From the NCBI GenBank assembly GCA_022747635.1, contig JAKTNV010000076.1, positions 1,491,245 to 1,555,244 of the forward strand: a DNA stretch of 64,000 nt, written 5' to 3'. Source of the DNA: Hetaerina americana. Its lineage: Eukaryota; Arthropoda; Insecta; Odonata; Calopterygidae. Below are positions 9,951-23,131 of the stretch, one piece after another. The notes under the pieces are model-generated. The model ran no database searches. It saw only the letters and a program-made list of their open reading frames with translations, and was not told the origin of the DNA. The position numbers were made by a program, and so were the translations under genes. Within the stretch, counting starts at the first letter, position 1; each line of letters starts with the position of its first letter.

Positions 9951-12900
9951 ACTACGAACATTTGGAAAGTAACCCGCTTATTCGTGAACCTGTCTCGTTT
10001 AATACGAAATTCGGCACCGGGAATATGGCCTATGATCTCGAGAGCAAATCTTAATTTTGTCTTAACTTGCCAGTAGGGGAACATTTAACATTGGGAGACG
10101 GACTAGAGGGCGCTATAGCAGAAGAATAAGAGTAAGTTTAGTTCCGCTTATTTTGCTTTCCCATGAGAGACTTTATACTATTTAAATCTTCTTATTTCTG
10201 ACATCTCAGATATCAGAACTACTTATTTGTTGAGAGACCCCTTGAAAACCAAAAGCGTTTGATTTCAGTACTACACAGTTTTTCCCCGATTCAATCGTAA
10301 AATAATTAGTTGTCTCCGGCGTAACATCATGGAATTTGCATAACATATTGAAATGAAAAGTGTGTGGAATTACAAATTCAATAATTTCATTTAATTTCAA
10401 TACGTAAAAGAATTCATAAAATTCAAATCTGGGGGCATATAAAATGAGTATCTTCTGTTTGCCAAACAATGTGCCTTTTAAAAATTTCTTGAATGTTTTC
10501 CAAATGTCGGTTGACCATAAAGGATTTTAGATTAGCGAATTTTTTTTTCTCGCGGTCCTTTTAATGTTCCAGATTTTAATGCTACTCGTGTTCCAATTTT
10601 TTATTGCCAATATTTTTCCATGGCATACCAACCCTCGATATTTCCCAATCCAACGAAACTCTTGCCGATGCTTGGGCGGCACGGGACAATGAAAATCTCG
10701 AATTCAGAAGGAAAGGACGATGCGTCTAGCACATGACTGGTGGACTTGGCCAAATATATCGTGGGTTTTCGGCGTGCATATGTACTTGACCAAAGATGGA
10801 AGTTTTATCTCCAAAGTCTTTTTTCTTAAATTTCTTAACGTCAATTCATATTTTTAAAAATATGAGCATGGCCATTAAAATTTTACTGAGTTCGGGATTC
10901 GAAAACAAGTCGTTAAATGGTCATGTCAATTGACGTAACACTCATAATCAATGTTTTTTACGGGGCATTTACAAATACTACACGCAAACACTATGGCATT
11001 GTACGGAATTCATTGAACCAAGATGAATTACAGGAAGGCAAAAGAATAATTCAGCCAAAAGAAATATGAGGCATTGAAAATAGGGGCAGTCAATAGGGCG
11101 GCTTGGAGAGATTCTACAAACATATTGTTAACCCGTTATGATGATGAAGTTTGGCGATTTCCATGCTGCCCCTTATGTTATTATTCTAGTCTGATATTGC
11201 CGTCGTCTTCCCATAATATTTGTACGATCGAATATGTTCTCAACCAATGAGCATCTTTAGAAAGTTATTTTCTTCAGTATTTAATAGTTATAGAATATGA
11301 AACGAAACTTATGACCAAGGACTTCATGAATCTCAAAGCGTGACTAAGGATAAAAAATATTAATCATTAATTTATATTTGCTACATTCATTTAATTCCTA
11401 ACGAAATTTCTGGAGTTCCACAGTGATTTCAATTTCATATTTTTATTTAACTCTATACATATACGATTTTCACAAAAATGGTGATTAAAGATGATTAACA
11501 TTTTTTTCTCCGTTAACTATGGCGGAAAAAATGCATTGATGTACCCTATGTAAGATTATTTTTTCTCTCCTCCACCAACCTCCGTTATGAAACGTACTGA
11601 AATGGCACACTGTCCTCTGCCCTCCAAAAGCCTTACGTAATTTAAGGACAGCCTCATATTTTGGCGCCTCGCAGTTACTATCAGTTTCGGAATTACGGTG
11701 GCGGAATTGGAGAACAATTACCACTTCAGTTAAATGATAAAACCTATCACTATCTTCCCGTTTAATCGAAGAGGATTTATTTTAGGTCCATGAGTAATTT
11801 CATGTTTTCTACACATTGTTTCGGATCGCTATTCGACATTCATTAGGATTTTCATTTATTTTTATCCAAATGACATCCAGAAATAAGGCTAATATAAATG
11901 CATGCATTAGAAAATGTATACAATTGATTCCATGATAGAATTAAAAATTAGAATTCCATGATAGAATTATATCAAGTTTACGGTGTAGTACCGTATATGT
12001 ATTTGGCAATAATGGATGTACCTGAGTTAAAAAGTGTCGTTAAATGAAATATACTTTCAAAAGAATGCATGTACGTTCTCATTACAGATGCCAAGTACCA
12101 CGTCAGATTTTTTGTTGTAATTTGGACAATACTGTGTTCATAATATTCTCAAAATAATTGTCTTGTGTAGTCAATGAAGAGCTCATATTATTTTGATCGT
12201 GTACCAAGGAATAATATTTTATGTAGTAAACGTGACCACGGATAAAAAATAAATCTTAACTCAGCACGCAATTTCATACTACTCACGCGTAAAACTCTTC
12301 ATTTAACAGCACGGTGACGCTTAATGGATTGCCCGAATGATCCATCAAAACCACCTAATTGGTTGATATAATAGAGTGAACTGCATCTTGTGTGAAACGT
12401 TGGCAACATCTGAACTTTGACAAAAGTCACGATTGCACAAAGGAGAACTCTCTGACTGGATTTCAGTTGGAAGGGCGACTTTACCTGAAACATAGCCATT
12501 CAGTTCACGTTTAGAGTTCACTTTCGACCACAGCCGGGTTTGATAATAACTATTATTTGCAGAAGCGTGTAGAAAGTCACCGGCGTACCATGAATTAGGG
12601 AAAGGTGAAAATGTTCGTTATAATGGCATTTAATGGCTGAAAGGTTCTTGAGTTGCAATAGTTTTGCTAACACTCTCAGAGGCCGGAGAGCCAGCCTTCC
12701 ATTGAATGCCGACATAGCAAGAGCTTTTAATCTTTTCCAATTCTCATCGTGCCAGTGATGACTGCATACTTTCGGATATGAAAGTACATACCAGGATGAA
12801 GTATTCGCCAACCTAGTTTCCACCCGAGTTAGTTTGATCATTCATCCCAAAATAATGCACTTTTCCTTTACCGTTTTTTCGCAATTAAAAGGTATCATTA

Positions 12901-15900
12901 ATTTATTTAATCGTTTAATATTTATTTAAGATGTTTTGAGTTGTTGTCACTGTTCCTATTCCTGAAAATACATCGATGATACTATTAAACGAATAGATAA
13001 CATTAAACATTTTGAATAATAATTTAAAAATTATTAAAACGGAAAAAAATTCTTAGGAAGCCGTAATACCAGTAATACTGCGGGAGCTTATTGAATACGG
13101 CCTAGTATGTACTAACTGGTGGTAGATCTCATTAGCAGTAGTCTGAACTAGTGAGAAAAGATATTAAAAGCTAAGAGTAACAAAATTAGACGAAAAAAAG
13201 AAAATATTTCGGGGATCGTATGCACAAAATGTCCTTGCCGCTTTTCAGTGCAGCCCGCATTAAGGGCGCTAATAGAATCCCCAGTCGCGCGGGTTCAAAT
13301 GACACTCTTCGGGACTCAACATGGTGGAGAGAGCCACTGATTCAAAGTTGTTGGCAAAAAAGTTATGAATTTTCGGTTCCGTTCCAATGTAAATTTTCTC
13401 TCCATAATTTCGGTGAATCAACGGCCAGCGGCGTCACATGTCAGAATAACTTTTCCACGAGTGAATGTGCTTAGGACGCGACGGGAGAGACGCTAGTGTC
13501 CATTGCATAATCATAATATTCCTCAAATATTGTAGGCGAAAATGTCATTCCTCAGTGGAACATATCTAGCAGATAAGATAATCCTCAGAGGACGGGCTTT
13601 CCATTTTATAATATGCAGTGACCTTTGACCTCATTATTGAATCCATTAATGCATTTAACAATTTTCTAGCGTATATAAAAACCAACTTTTACGTTTTGCT
13701 CTAATCCTCACGGTTGACTAAAAGGAAAAAACTGTTACTTATTTGATTCAAATTATTAAAAATGGTGTGGGTAAAATCACATCAATTAGCCCACATGAAG
13801 GAAGAAAAATATTATCAATTCAAAGCGAAGATAAAAGGCAAAAACATATTTTTGTCAAAATTGTCTTTTTTAAGGTACCCTCATAGGACAACCTTTAATT
13901 AGAGGAAGAACTACCGAAAATGGTTAAGAACAATAATGTTTCCAAAAATACTTAATCAATAAAAATATTGTTTATTCGCGTTAATCCAGGCGAGATGGAC
14001 TGTGGAAAGACACCAAATCAACTGTCACATGGCTTGATTATCCCTCCCAAAAAAAAGAATCTTCCACAAGAAGCAAATAGATTATAAATTAGATTTTGAG
14101 TTCAGGAATTTGGGCGCCCTTCAAAAATATCTTGAAGTCCTTGAGTTATATTATGCATTCGGTAGCCTTGATCGGGTCTTCGAAATGCAAACTAGAACTT
14201 TTTTCTCCGTATTCTCAGAGACCCCTTCTCTGCAACAACTCCAATAAATCGTCAATCCATTGATATGATTATTTTGAACGGATGTTATTTTCTTTCATCT
14301 CAATTACTGTTCAAGGTTTGCATACGATATCATTACCAGTCCTTCAAGTCGGAGACTGGTTCACTGGACTTATCCTCCTCTTCATTCTACGCATGTTTTA
14401 TTTTTATTTGCGCTTCTTTATCCGTCTATATCTCCCTTTTCACAGTGGCGACTTTTTCCTTGTGCGTATGTGTTTTGTTCTTCTATCTCTGTGATTCGTT
14501 CAAAGATTTTCAGCCACTTGAATGTCTTGCTACCCTCGACATCTTGTTAGACATTCTTCAAGTTTGCCTTATGCTATGGATTACTGAAGTGTGATTCTTA
14601 TGTTTTCACTCTGGTGCAACTAGTATGTTGCCTGTTGCCTAGTATGTTGTATCCCTGTTGAATACAGATGCAAAGAATCAACGCAAATATGCCGATGGAA
14701 GTCACTGAAAGGGCGTGCAGGCCAGTGAAGCAGCATTTGGGAGAAACAAAAATAAATGCAATAATAACATAGATTCGAATAAGAATAAGCCAATAAAAGT
14801 GAATTTTATAGAAAGGAAAACGTTAATTTATCCATACCATACATGCATGAGAATTACGATTGGTAGTTTCGCTCAGTAACGACTGGGTTCTGGGTGTGAC
14901 CCGGCGTAAAAACCAATAACACAAATGAAATGGAGTACTTGGTCCAGCAGAATGACTAAAACAGGAATTTAAGAGTCCTCGGATTCCCAATTCGGCAAAT
15001 GCCCTTGTTGAGAGATTTGTTGAAGCAGACTGACTGAATTGACTGAAACACTAAGCTTTCAGTTTGGTGAATCATGAGTAATAATAGCTTTCAGCTTGGC
15101 CTGGTTATACAAGTATCTTACAACTTGTCTGAAATTCTAGGTTTTCAGTTTGGCGAATGCTGAACATTTAATCCTTTACTGATATTTAAATGAATAATCG
15201 CGTTTCTTACACCAAACCTTTTGGTGGTATAACCACCAAAGAGGGAGGATGCCACCATCATCATGATTCCAACATCGAATGGGAATCCCGTGCTTTGCCA
15301 GAGAGTGAGTAAGGTCTTGAACGAATGCGCTGAGAGAACTCCAGCACCAGGGTCTCCTCATCTCGACTACACAAATCGACAGCTAACGGAGAATTATGAT
15401 AAGCCATATCAATTTCCCCAACTCTCCTTTAGATTTCTCTATCACATTTCCCTATTAGCTTGGTCAGATTACATTCAATTACAGTGAATAGGATTATCTC
15501 CTAATTCAACGAACCGTCAGGGAGTCAAAATGAGGGATTGAGTAATTCTTATTTGTTCGATATAATGCCAGACGAAATGAACTTCATTAGTCAATTCAGC
15601 AGAAAGGACTTACAAGTAACTTCACCACGGTGTGCGAGACAGTCGCTCATATCTATCGACAATTGGGAAGACCTATTGAACACTTTTTAGTCAAAAAATC
15701 TCTGTCTTCGTGGGCTGTTGCGGAGGCACATTTGACAGCTAACCGATATGTTCCAGGTTTGAAGCTAAACGATGCTTCTCGTCATGATCCTGGTTAAATT
15801 CAGGCAGATATTAAAACTAGATATTGTGAATGTTAGATAGTTCAGGGAAACCGCTAGAAGCAGATAGCATATTCTTGCTTCGTTTTGATTTTCTGGTTGC

Positions 15901-18900
15901 TATTTCAGGAAATGATTCAGATTATGTGATATACGCATAAGTCTTCTTTCTGCGTGTCTCCTCACAATAAACTATCCTTTGGATTTTAGACTATGATTTG
16001 ATTGATTTGTAATATGTCTGAGAGGAAAACACCCAGATGCCTTACGACTTAGGTGTTTGTGAATAGGGATTGCAAAGAAAAAGGTTCGCACACTTCCTAA
16101 ATTTGTTATTTTACCACACATCAACTTGCCTAGAAGAAAAACCAGCTAACCCTCATTACGTTTTCACGAAGGAGGTAGAACTTTTCCTTAAAACTCGACA
16201 CCGAGGTATGAACCTTATTCTGCCAAGGAGCATTGAAGCATTTATTCAACTTTATTCAAGCCCGTTGAGACAAAATCGGCAGCATTTCCCTGCGACTCAT
16301 TCAGTGCGATTTATTCTGTCGTTATTTATTCTGAGTTATTTTCTCAGGCTCCAAAGACCGAGAGGGCAAATAAATAATCAATATGTCATCATGAGCTGCG
16401 CGAAACACTGAGGGTCAATTTTTCGAAAGCACAAACTAGACCCACACCACAACCACTCTCTTGAGCGAAATCTCTTCTCTCTCACACACATTCCGTATCA
16501 TGATCAGACAACTTCCGGCATTTACAACCGAAATGTGACAAAATTCAAGACTCGACGAGTTCAAGAGTATAACGTCACGCCACGTTATATTGTGTCATGT
16601 TGTTTTTCTCTACGAAATCTGACGTTATCTTTCCATGCTTGTTTGTGTCCCTCAGCTACCACTGGGACAATGCTTGCTTGAACTCTTGCTCATACTAGAC
16701 TATTCCCACTGAAAACTGGTTGCCACCGACTTAACGTGTCCTTTGTTTATCAACGACAGAATAATGGACTGGAGACTCGCCTGGATGATTCTCCATCGCA
16801 AGAAACCAGTATCATAATTCTTTCGAAGTTTCAGCTTCGTGAAAAATATTAATGGGCACGCAAAACATCATAAATATTGTTAAAAAATTGTCAAAACATT
16901 CAGTAAAACAGTGAAATAATATTCGTCAAAATTATAACCCATTCCTTGCTGCACATCTATTCCTAATGCAACAAATAGCATCGGTATGAACTAGTCATCA
17001 ACACAGAACGATAGTTTTGAATCTACGATTATATCTAGGTCAATGAATATTTGAAATACAAATGAATGTTGCTAACTATCTCCCACAATTTGTCTTGATG
17101 CCATAGCTCAGAAAGTGGTACGAAACTGCGATATCTTGCTAAGAGAAGAAATCAGGGACTTGATTTTAGTTTCAAAAGTTACATGATCTGCCAGCTTCTA
17201 GTGAATTCCAAAAATAAGTGTGATTTTATTGGTTTCCATTTTAATAATTCTCCATTCCTTACACTTCATTGACCATTAATCTAGAATTCGTACTACGTAA
17301 TGGTAATAAAAGCTTCATTCATTCACATTTTAGGTCTTCAAGAACCCAAGTAAGAAATTCATGTCGGGAACAATCGACAAGGGTGGGGGGATTGTCCCAG
17401 GTCCCCGGATGGATTCACGCCCCTCCGTCAACATTACTCACGGCAGCAGCTCAATTGACCTTCCCATGCTTCCGACGAATGCAAAGCCCCAGGAGGAATC
17501 CAAAGGATGCGAAGCCATCGGGCGCCGTGTCCTTGATATAAGCCTCAACCCTTTTGCGCGTTTCTTGAGTCGACAAAGGCGGGCGGAGTAGGCGTAAATT
17601 CGCTCACTTCCCCCCTCTGACTCTTTCCGCTGTCTCCCGCGGTTTGCCTGGTCTCCTCTCAATGGAACTGCGCAATTGAGCAACACGCTGTTGGATCGAC
17701 AGAGATCCCCCTTATTACGGATATGAGAAAAATTTTTGAGATGACTGTAATAGAATGGAGTTACTCAGAGTTTAAGATAAATTCATATTCCGAGTAGGAC
17801 ATACTTAAATGCTTGTTTGTAAATGAAAGAACACTACCCATAAATGATTTTAAAGATACGATGACTTGACATCAAAATATAAAAAATATTATGCAAACTA
17901 ACTCCCGTTATTATGTACACTAATACTACGCCACCTCACCTCATGGGTTTAAATAGTTGTTCCAGCTTACGCGCAGCTGGATGTACCTAGTTTGTTTCCT
18001 TGAAAGATTAACAAAAATTATTCCTGTAAGATTATAATTTCGTGAGTTTCGAGTATTAGTAAAACGACAATGGCCCATTCATAACTTAGGGTCAAAACGT
18101 ATCGCATTAATTTGTGCACTTCCCGTGGCTTTAACTATTCCATGTTATATATTTATGTTACTTTCTACATCAAATAGCGCAAAGGAAACTGAGAGGAATA
18201 AATGTTTTTAACAATTTTACATTTTTCCAACACACAAAATATTTCAGCCAGTCTGTTTAAAGAGGATTTTTAACTTAAAGCAAACTTCGAATAATTCGTC
18301 CAGGATTGAATTCCTTATACTGTTTACTATCTTGAATTATTATAAATCACGAGCAAGATATGATTCAACCAATTCATTTGAGGTTCAAGTTTCTAATTTC
18401 ATCCAATCATATTATTTCATTGAATGGGAATTAATTATTTCTCGTATCCTTTGCCCATTCGTCGTGTTTGTTCACCTTTTTATTTTTTAAACCCCTTCCT
18501 CCCCTTCTTGCCATAAGTCCTATGCATACCGTTCGTATGCCTTTTTCATTTCAAGTAAAACCGACATAAGCTCCGTCAATTAATAAATTAAAAACTTCAC
18601 TCGGCCTTTTTTTCCCATTTACTCGGAGCAAAATGGTTAATAGCGAATCCTTTAAGACAATGAATCGAATTTATGCGATTCCGGGAATCATTTAACACCC
18701 GAGTGTCTTTTCATTTTATCACGGGTTTGTTTCATCAGAATAATTAACCACAATTAAAAGAAGGGCCATGCCACCGCTTATTTGCTATAAGGAAAAGGTA
18801 TGACTCGCGATCTCAGGGAACATGTTATTTCCGGTTCTTTCCTCGCTTTAAAAAGGATTGGTGTTATTTAGAGGTTATGAGATATCACATTTCCTCATTT

Positions 18901-19732
18901 GGGTGGATTATGAAAATGTTGCAATGATTGCTACTTCCTCATTTTGTTTTCTTGACACTGACAAATGGAGTATATCCTCGTATGCAAATGGTTTGTGCCT
19001 TTTATTTGTTTTTGGGACTTTTCTTCCAGGAACGACAGACTTTTAGGAAACATTCATAAAACCTCATAAATAACATTGGATTTGCATATACAACACATTC
19101 ACACTCAGCATTTTTCCTTGCAACGACGTAATGATTAGTCTTCTCCCGTTTCTTAAAGTTACGGGCCGGTTTAAAAGTCCTTGTAATTTGCACATGCGGA
19201 GTCAACTGACGGTTATAACTGGTGCAGAACTTCTTGTTCACTTTCTTACACAAGATGCGAATTCGGAAGTTACATATCGCATTTGAGAGTGTAAATCAAC
19301 CTGTAACTTCGATAGAGCAGGTAGTTTCCTGATAAGGCTATTTTTCTCTCCTCTCTGGCTCTACGTAGTCTCAACACACCACTATTTCGGTTCAGCATAT
19401 TAACAAGGCATCTCTCTAAATGAAATGTTGAAAAAACCGTGACTTTTCATTGGTGGCGGTAATCGAAAAAAGAATTGCTTTACAATAATGCGTTAGTTTT
19501 CAACTTTTTTTGCCAGAGAAATGGCTGACATTTCCTAGTTTCAGCAACTTCCGAGTACGGATCAGACAAAAACATTCGCTAAACAACAGTGAATGACAAT
19601 GGAAAAATGCCCAGAAACGACTTATAGCGCTACCGGCGGCAGATGTATGTATAATAACGATGATTAATAAAAAAGCTTGGATGGCCCCCCTATGATTTAT
19701 GGTTTTTATGGGTTTCATGGTTTTATATATAC

Positions 19733-19736
<4 letters not shown>
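9951..19736. other. Long stretch without recognised genes
   Basis: Nearly 10 kb of AT-rich sequence. Short reading frames occur on both strands, for example 11,485-11,724 (-), 12,518-12,841 (-), 14,265-14,594 (+), 16,070-16,411 (+) and 17,361-17,591 (+). None shows a domain, splice-site context or codon pattern I would trust. A GC-richer patch lies at 17,370-17,680. A small direct duplication of TTCCATGATAGAATTA is seen near 11,928-11,968. No transposon ends were recognised. Confidence 0.5.

Positions 19737-19774
<38 letters not shown>
19737..19774. repeat. (TA)n microsatellite
   Basis: A nearly pure TA run directly abuts the reverse-strand SINE head at 19,775. Confidence 0.95.
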
Positions 19775-19775
<1 letters not shown>

Positions 19776-19850
19776 CCCGTGATTCGAACTCGAACACAGG
19801 CCCTCCGGTCAGCAGTCCAAACGCAGTCTACCCCTGGGCTACTGCTACCA
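19775..19850 (-). mobile_element. SINE S1 head fragment, inverted
   Basis: On the minus strand it reads GGTAGCAGTAGCCCAGGGGT, then GACCGGAGGGCC and a box B-like TGTGTTCGAGTTCGAATC. This is homologous to the plus-strand SINE head starting at 19,967. Only the tRNA-derived 5' part remains; the body is replaced by the (TA)n run. Confidence 0.75.
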
Positions 19851-19924
19851 ATACACATCCATATGTAAACATAAATACATACATTTGTATATATATATAC
19901 ATATAGATATGCATATGTATATGT

Positions 19925-19955
<31 letters not shown>

Positions 19956-19966
19956 CACACACATAC
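19851..19966. repeat. TA/CA-rich simple repeat between two SINE heads
   Basis: Degenerate ATACAT and TATA repeats fill the gap between the two head-to-head SINE copies. Confidence 0.85.
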
Positions 19967-20168
19967 GGGTAGCGGTAGTCCAGGGGTAGAGCGCTGGACC
20001 GGAGGGCCTGGGTTCGATTCCCGGTCAAGCCTCTCTGGGCACCTGCAGCTCCACCCAAGCGGTGTGATTTTTCGGTTACCAAGCCTCTCTGGGAAACCAT
20101 AGCCGGCACAGGGAAAGGAACTGGCTGCCTAACCTGATGTGTGTGAATTTCACACGCGTTTGGTCATA

Positions 20169-20726
20169 CAGGGTTCGTCCGGAAAATAAGTGTACTGACT
20201 CCTGGGCTGGGCGCGCCGCTCCAGGCGCGCCCAGCACCGCTCTGACGGGCTGCGATTGGAGGGGGGTATGTTGGCAAGCGACGCTGAAAAAGGCAGTCGG
20301 CTCTGAGCTGTGGTGTAGTGAGGAGCTCTGTTAACGCGAACCTCCACGCTTCGACCCACGTCACGGAACGCGATGCCGAAGTTTTTGGAGCGGCGTTATT
20401 CCATCAAATTTGCGGTAAAGCTTGGGAAATCGTCTACCAAAACTGTCGGTATGATTAACCAGGCTTACGGGGAGTCAGCCATGTCCAGAAACATGATCTT
20501 TCGGTGGCACAAGATGTTCGTGGAGGGCAGAGAAGAGGTCGACGACGAGTCTTCGAGAGATTCCCGATGATGCCTTCGCGGGAGCGTTCCAGGAATGGGA
20601 ACGCCGCTGGAACAAGTGTATCGACTCACAAGGGTCCTATTTTGAGGAATATTAGCTTAAGATATGTAAAAGTGTAATAAATTTTTTTTCCTGAGCTCAG
20701 TACACTTATTTTCCGGACGAACCCTG
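20169..20726 (+). mobile_element. Mariner deletion derivative, perfect 30-bp ends
   Basis: Identical inverted terminal repeats of 30 bp (20,169-20,198 and 20,697-20,726, starting CAGGGTTCGTCCGG) are flanked by TA target duplications. The transposase remnant starts at ATG 20,373: MPKFLERRYSIKFAVKL, then SAMSRNMIFRWHKMF and EEVDDESS, the N-terminal DNA-binding region. At about 20,553 it switches frame to REIPDDAFAGAFQEW, RRWNKCIDSQ and a stop at 20,654-20,656, the normal C-terminus. The whole catalytic core with all three Asp residues is deleted. With perfect ends it could have been mobilised in trans by a full-length relative; that is inference. Confidence 0.9.
20206..20235. repeat. Perfect 12-bp GC-rich hairpin
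   Basis: GCTGGGCGCGCC at 20,206-20,217 and its exact complement at 20,224-20,235 are separated by GCTCCA. It lies just inside the left terminal repeat of the mariner, upstream of the transposase ATG. Confidence 0.9.
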
Positions 20727-20834
20727 TAGAACCTGTAGTACAGGGTGAACTCTACCATATCACCCACCAAACCGACCTCCGGGTTGATTACTGTGTTTAT
20801 GTTGAAAAAAAAAAAAATATATATATATATATAT

Positions 20835-22374
20835 TTCATTTCTATTAATTGCATTGAAATTAGAAAAAATAACTTATCATTTTGAAGACAATGCTTAAAT
20901 AATACAATTGTAATTGTGCTATTGGCCATCCAAACTTTTTCGCAGTCATCAATGTTATACATAACCCGTTTCGTTCCATATTTCACAGGGAATTTCCACA
21001 TTGATATACACAATGGCGAATTTGTTGTCGGATACGCAGTGGGAGCTTTATTAGATCAGAACTCAGATTCATATTGATTTTGAGTTTATCAGTCGTAAAA
21101 TTTCTCTACAGCTTCCTTGCAACTCACAAAATTACCTTGATTTCCATCCTGAGCTTCGACCAGAAAAAAATAAGACGACTAAAGCCAACCGGAGAACGTT
21201 TATATGCATTCTCAACGTAACCCTAATATAAATGTCGCTTTTCAGTCAGAATTAGTTATTTCAAAATGTCTTGGCATCAGCTCCCCGAATGTTAATTTCC
21301 TATTGACATTTTTGCTGTTCCTGCAATTTCTGTGTGATATACTTCGACTTGTTAGGTCATTTCGCAGCATGGATTCTTCGCATTACACCTGGTGGCCCCT
21401 CTGCCTCAGTGAGTGAAATGAGCAATCCACCAATTTAATTAAAAATTTAACAATATTTGGATATTAATCAGTGGATTCCATGGATCCTCCGCGTGATATC
21501 ACCAGATCGCCAGTCTCCATTCCGTCCCCCACACCGTTCGCACCCCCTCCTCCGTCCTGTGTAAATAACCTTAGTAAATATGAACGACAAACTAGCATAT
21601 TCCGGTTATATGCAGACATGTTCTTAATAGTGCACGATTTATTTACATGAGTCATGTTCCGATTTACATCTATAGACCCTGATTTACACTGAGGAAGAAC
21701 GTAAATCAAAAGCTAATCTTGGATTTTCTATAAGAATGAGTAAGGAAATTACACGCTCCTTAATAAAGCTTTCTATCTTGACAGTCACGGATACGCTAAT
21801 CCTGATTTTCTGGAATTTATGGCAATGATGATTTGGCCGAAGAATTCAGTCTTATTCATGAATGCGGATGTGATTCGTTCGGTATTCGTAAGAAACAAGA
21901 ATTAGGTTCATAATGCAACTTATGAAAACTTAAATTTCATCAAAACATTTCAAAGGTTATATGACAAAGTAATGCGTACATAATGCTGGTTTCTCGCCTT
22001 CCTATACTTCAGGACGATATCTTAATTACTTTCGTCAGTTTCCGCTGTTTCCGATTCTCCCTAGACTTGCCATCAGGGCGATTGCAAGGTCCTTGTAAAT
22101 ATTAGAGATTGCTTCGTATTCCATGTTTAAAGGCATGGCGGACATGTTTTTACGATTGTTTGGAACTTACCAAAAAGAATTACCGACGCGGTGATGGGTA
22201 TCTTTCCGTCAATGAAAAATATGTATACATGTATGCGCCCTCAATTGACTCGAGGGATTAAGAACTCCCACTGTTGCATTTCGATGCATCATCCTCTTAA
22301 TAGGAAGGACCACAAATCCTCAAGACAATATACCTCATTTTAAGGTTATATTCCAACAGTTGGAATTGTGAATA
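20835..22374. other. No gene recognised
   Basis: AT-rich, with only short unsupported reading frames (for example 20,657-21,013 and 21,464-21,709, both minus). No transposon ends were seen. Confidence 0.5.
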
Positions 22375-22376
22375 TA

Positions 22377-23129
22377 CGAGGGTCATCCGGAAAGTAGTAC
22401 CCGTTCGTGAAATAAAGACACAAAAGTAAATATTAACAAACATAAAAAATTTTATTTGAAAGAGGATACTTTAAACTACTTCTCAACATAATCTCCAAGC
22501 AAATTAAGGCATTTGTCATAACGTGTGACAAGTTTCTGTATTCCTGCTGCATAGTCCTTCGCCGCCAGCTCATTGAGATACGCGAGGGACCCATCTTGCA
22601 CAAATTTTTGCATAATGCAGATGGTGTTTAACAATTTCATGAACAATTGTTCGAGAAACATTGGGAAAATGCTCACAGATGTCATCAATTGTGACGCGCC
22701 GATCGTTCCTCACGAATTCGTCAACTGAGCTCACCAGTTGGTCTGTAATGACAGACGGTCTCTCCGAACGCTCATCGTCGTGTGTGTTCCCCCTCCCCAT
22801 GTTGAAGTTGCGACACCACCGCCGAACAGACGACTCGTCCATTACATTGTCTCCATACACCTCCTTTAATTGGCGATGAATATCACATGGGCGAACGTTT
22901 CTTGCATTGAGGAATTTAATCACTGCCCTCACTTCACAACTGGCGGCGTTCTCAATTTTTTTAAACATTGTAAACAATCACAGAAACAACACAGGCAATG
23001 CTAGCGTCACGCAACTTGGCTCAGAGAAGGCAGACAAGCCACTGAAGCTATCTGACCTCGTCCAGCGGCTACTCGCGTCGTCAGCACTTCATGCGGCACG
23101 AACGGGTACTACTTTCCGGATGACCCTCG
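22377..23129 (-). mobile_element. Mariner deletion derivative, copy 1
   Basis: Perfect inverted terminal repeats of about 34 bp start CGAGGGTCATCCGGAAAGTA and are flanked by TA on each side (22,375-22,376 and 23,130-23,131). The body of 753 bp has the N- and C-terminal ends of a transposase but no catalytic core. It is nearly identical to the element at 56,683-57,433, including the deletion junction. The deleted form was therefore itself copied. Confidence 0.95.
22476..22977 (-). pseudogene. Mariner transposase remnant (copy 1), core deleted
   Basis: From the ATG at 22,977 the protein has the first helix-turn-helix (SCEVRAVIKFLNARNV, MDESSVRRWCRNFNMG) and a linker ending SERPSVITDQL. The second helix-turn-helix follows (DRRVTIDDICEHFPNVS), then the segment HLHYAKICARWVPR at residues of about 119-132. 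In a full mariner the catalytic DD34D domain follows. Here the frame runs into VSQ and a stop at about 22,570. The family C-terminus, LNELAAKDYAAGIQKL then RYDKCLNLLGDYVEK, resumes in the next frame and ends at 22,476. The N-terminal half has no stops, so the deletion, not decay, is the main defect. The product could still bind terminal repeats if made. Confidence 0.9.
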
Positions 23130-23131
23130 TA

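Larger units (their letters stand above)
19967..20834 (+). mobile_element. SINE S1 with a mariner inserted in it
   Basis: The tRNA-derived head has box A-like AGCGGTAGTCCAGGGGTAGA (19,971-19,990) and box B GGTTCGATTC (20,011-20,020). The body runs to 20,168, is interrupted by the mariner at 20,169-20,726, and resumes at 20,729 with GAACCTGTAGTACAGGGTGA. It ends at a poly(A) run (20,805-20,817) and (AT)n. Comparison with the uninterrupted copy at 9,058-9,296 supports this reading: the two SINE halves join across the same place. Without the insert the SINE is about 300 nt. RNA polymerase III transcription from the A and B boxes is expected for such elements. Confidence 0.8.

Noticed and set aside
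12299..12841. Adjacent minus-strand frames as a two-exon gene
   Set aside because: No recognisable domain, no supported splice sites and no similarity between the pieces and a known family.
17361..17591. 76-residue ATG frame in a GC-richer patch
   Set aside because: A competing open frame exists on the other strand, no domain is visible and there is no promoter or splice context.
20004..20070. tRNA gene at the SINE head
   Set aside because: A and B boxes are present but the acceptor stem does not close and the sequence continues as a SINE body with copies elsewhere.
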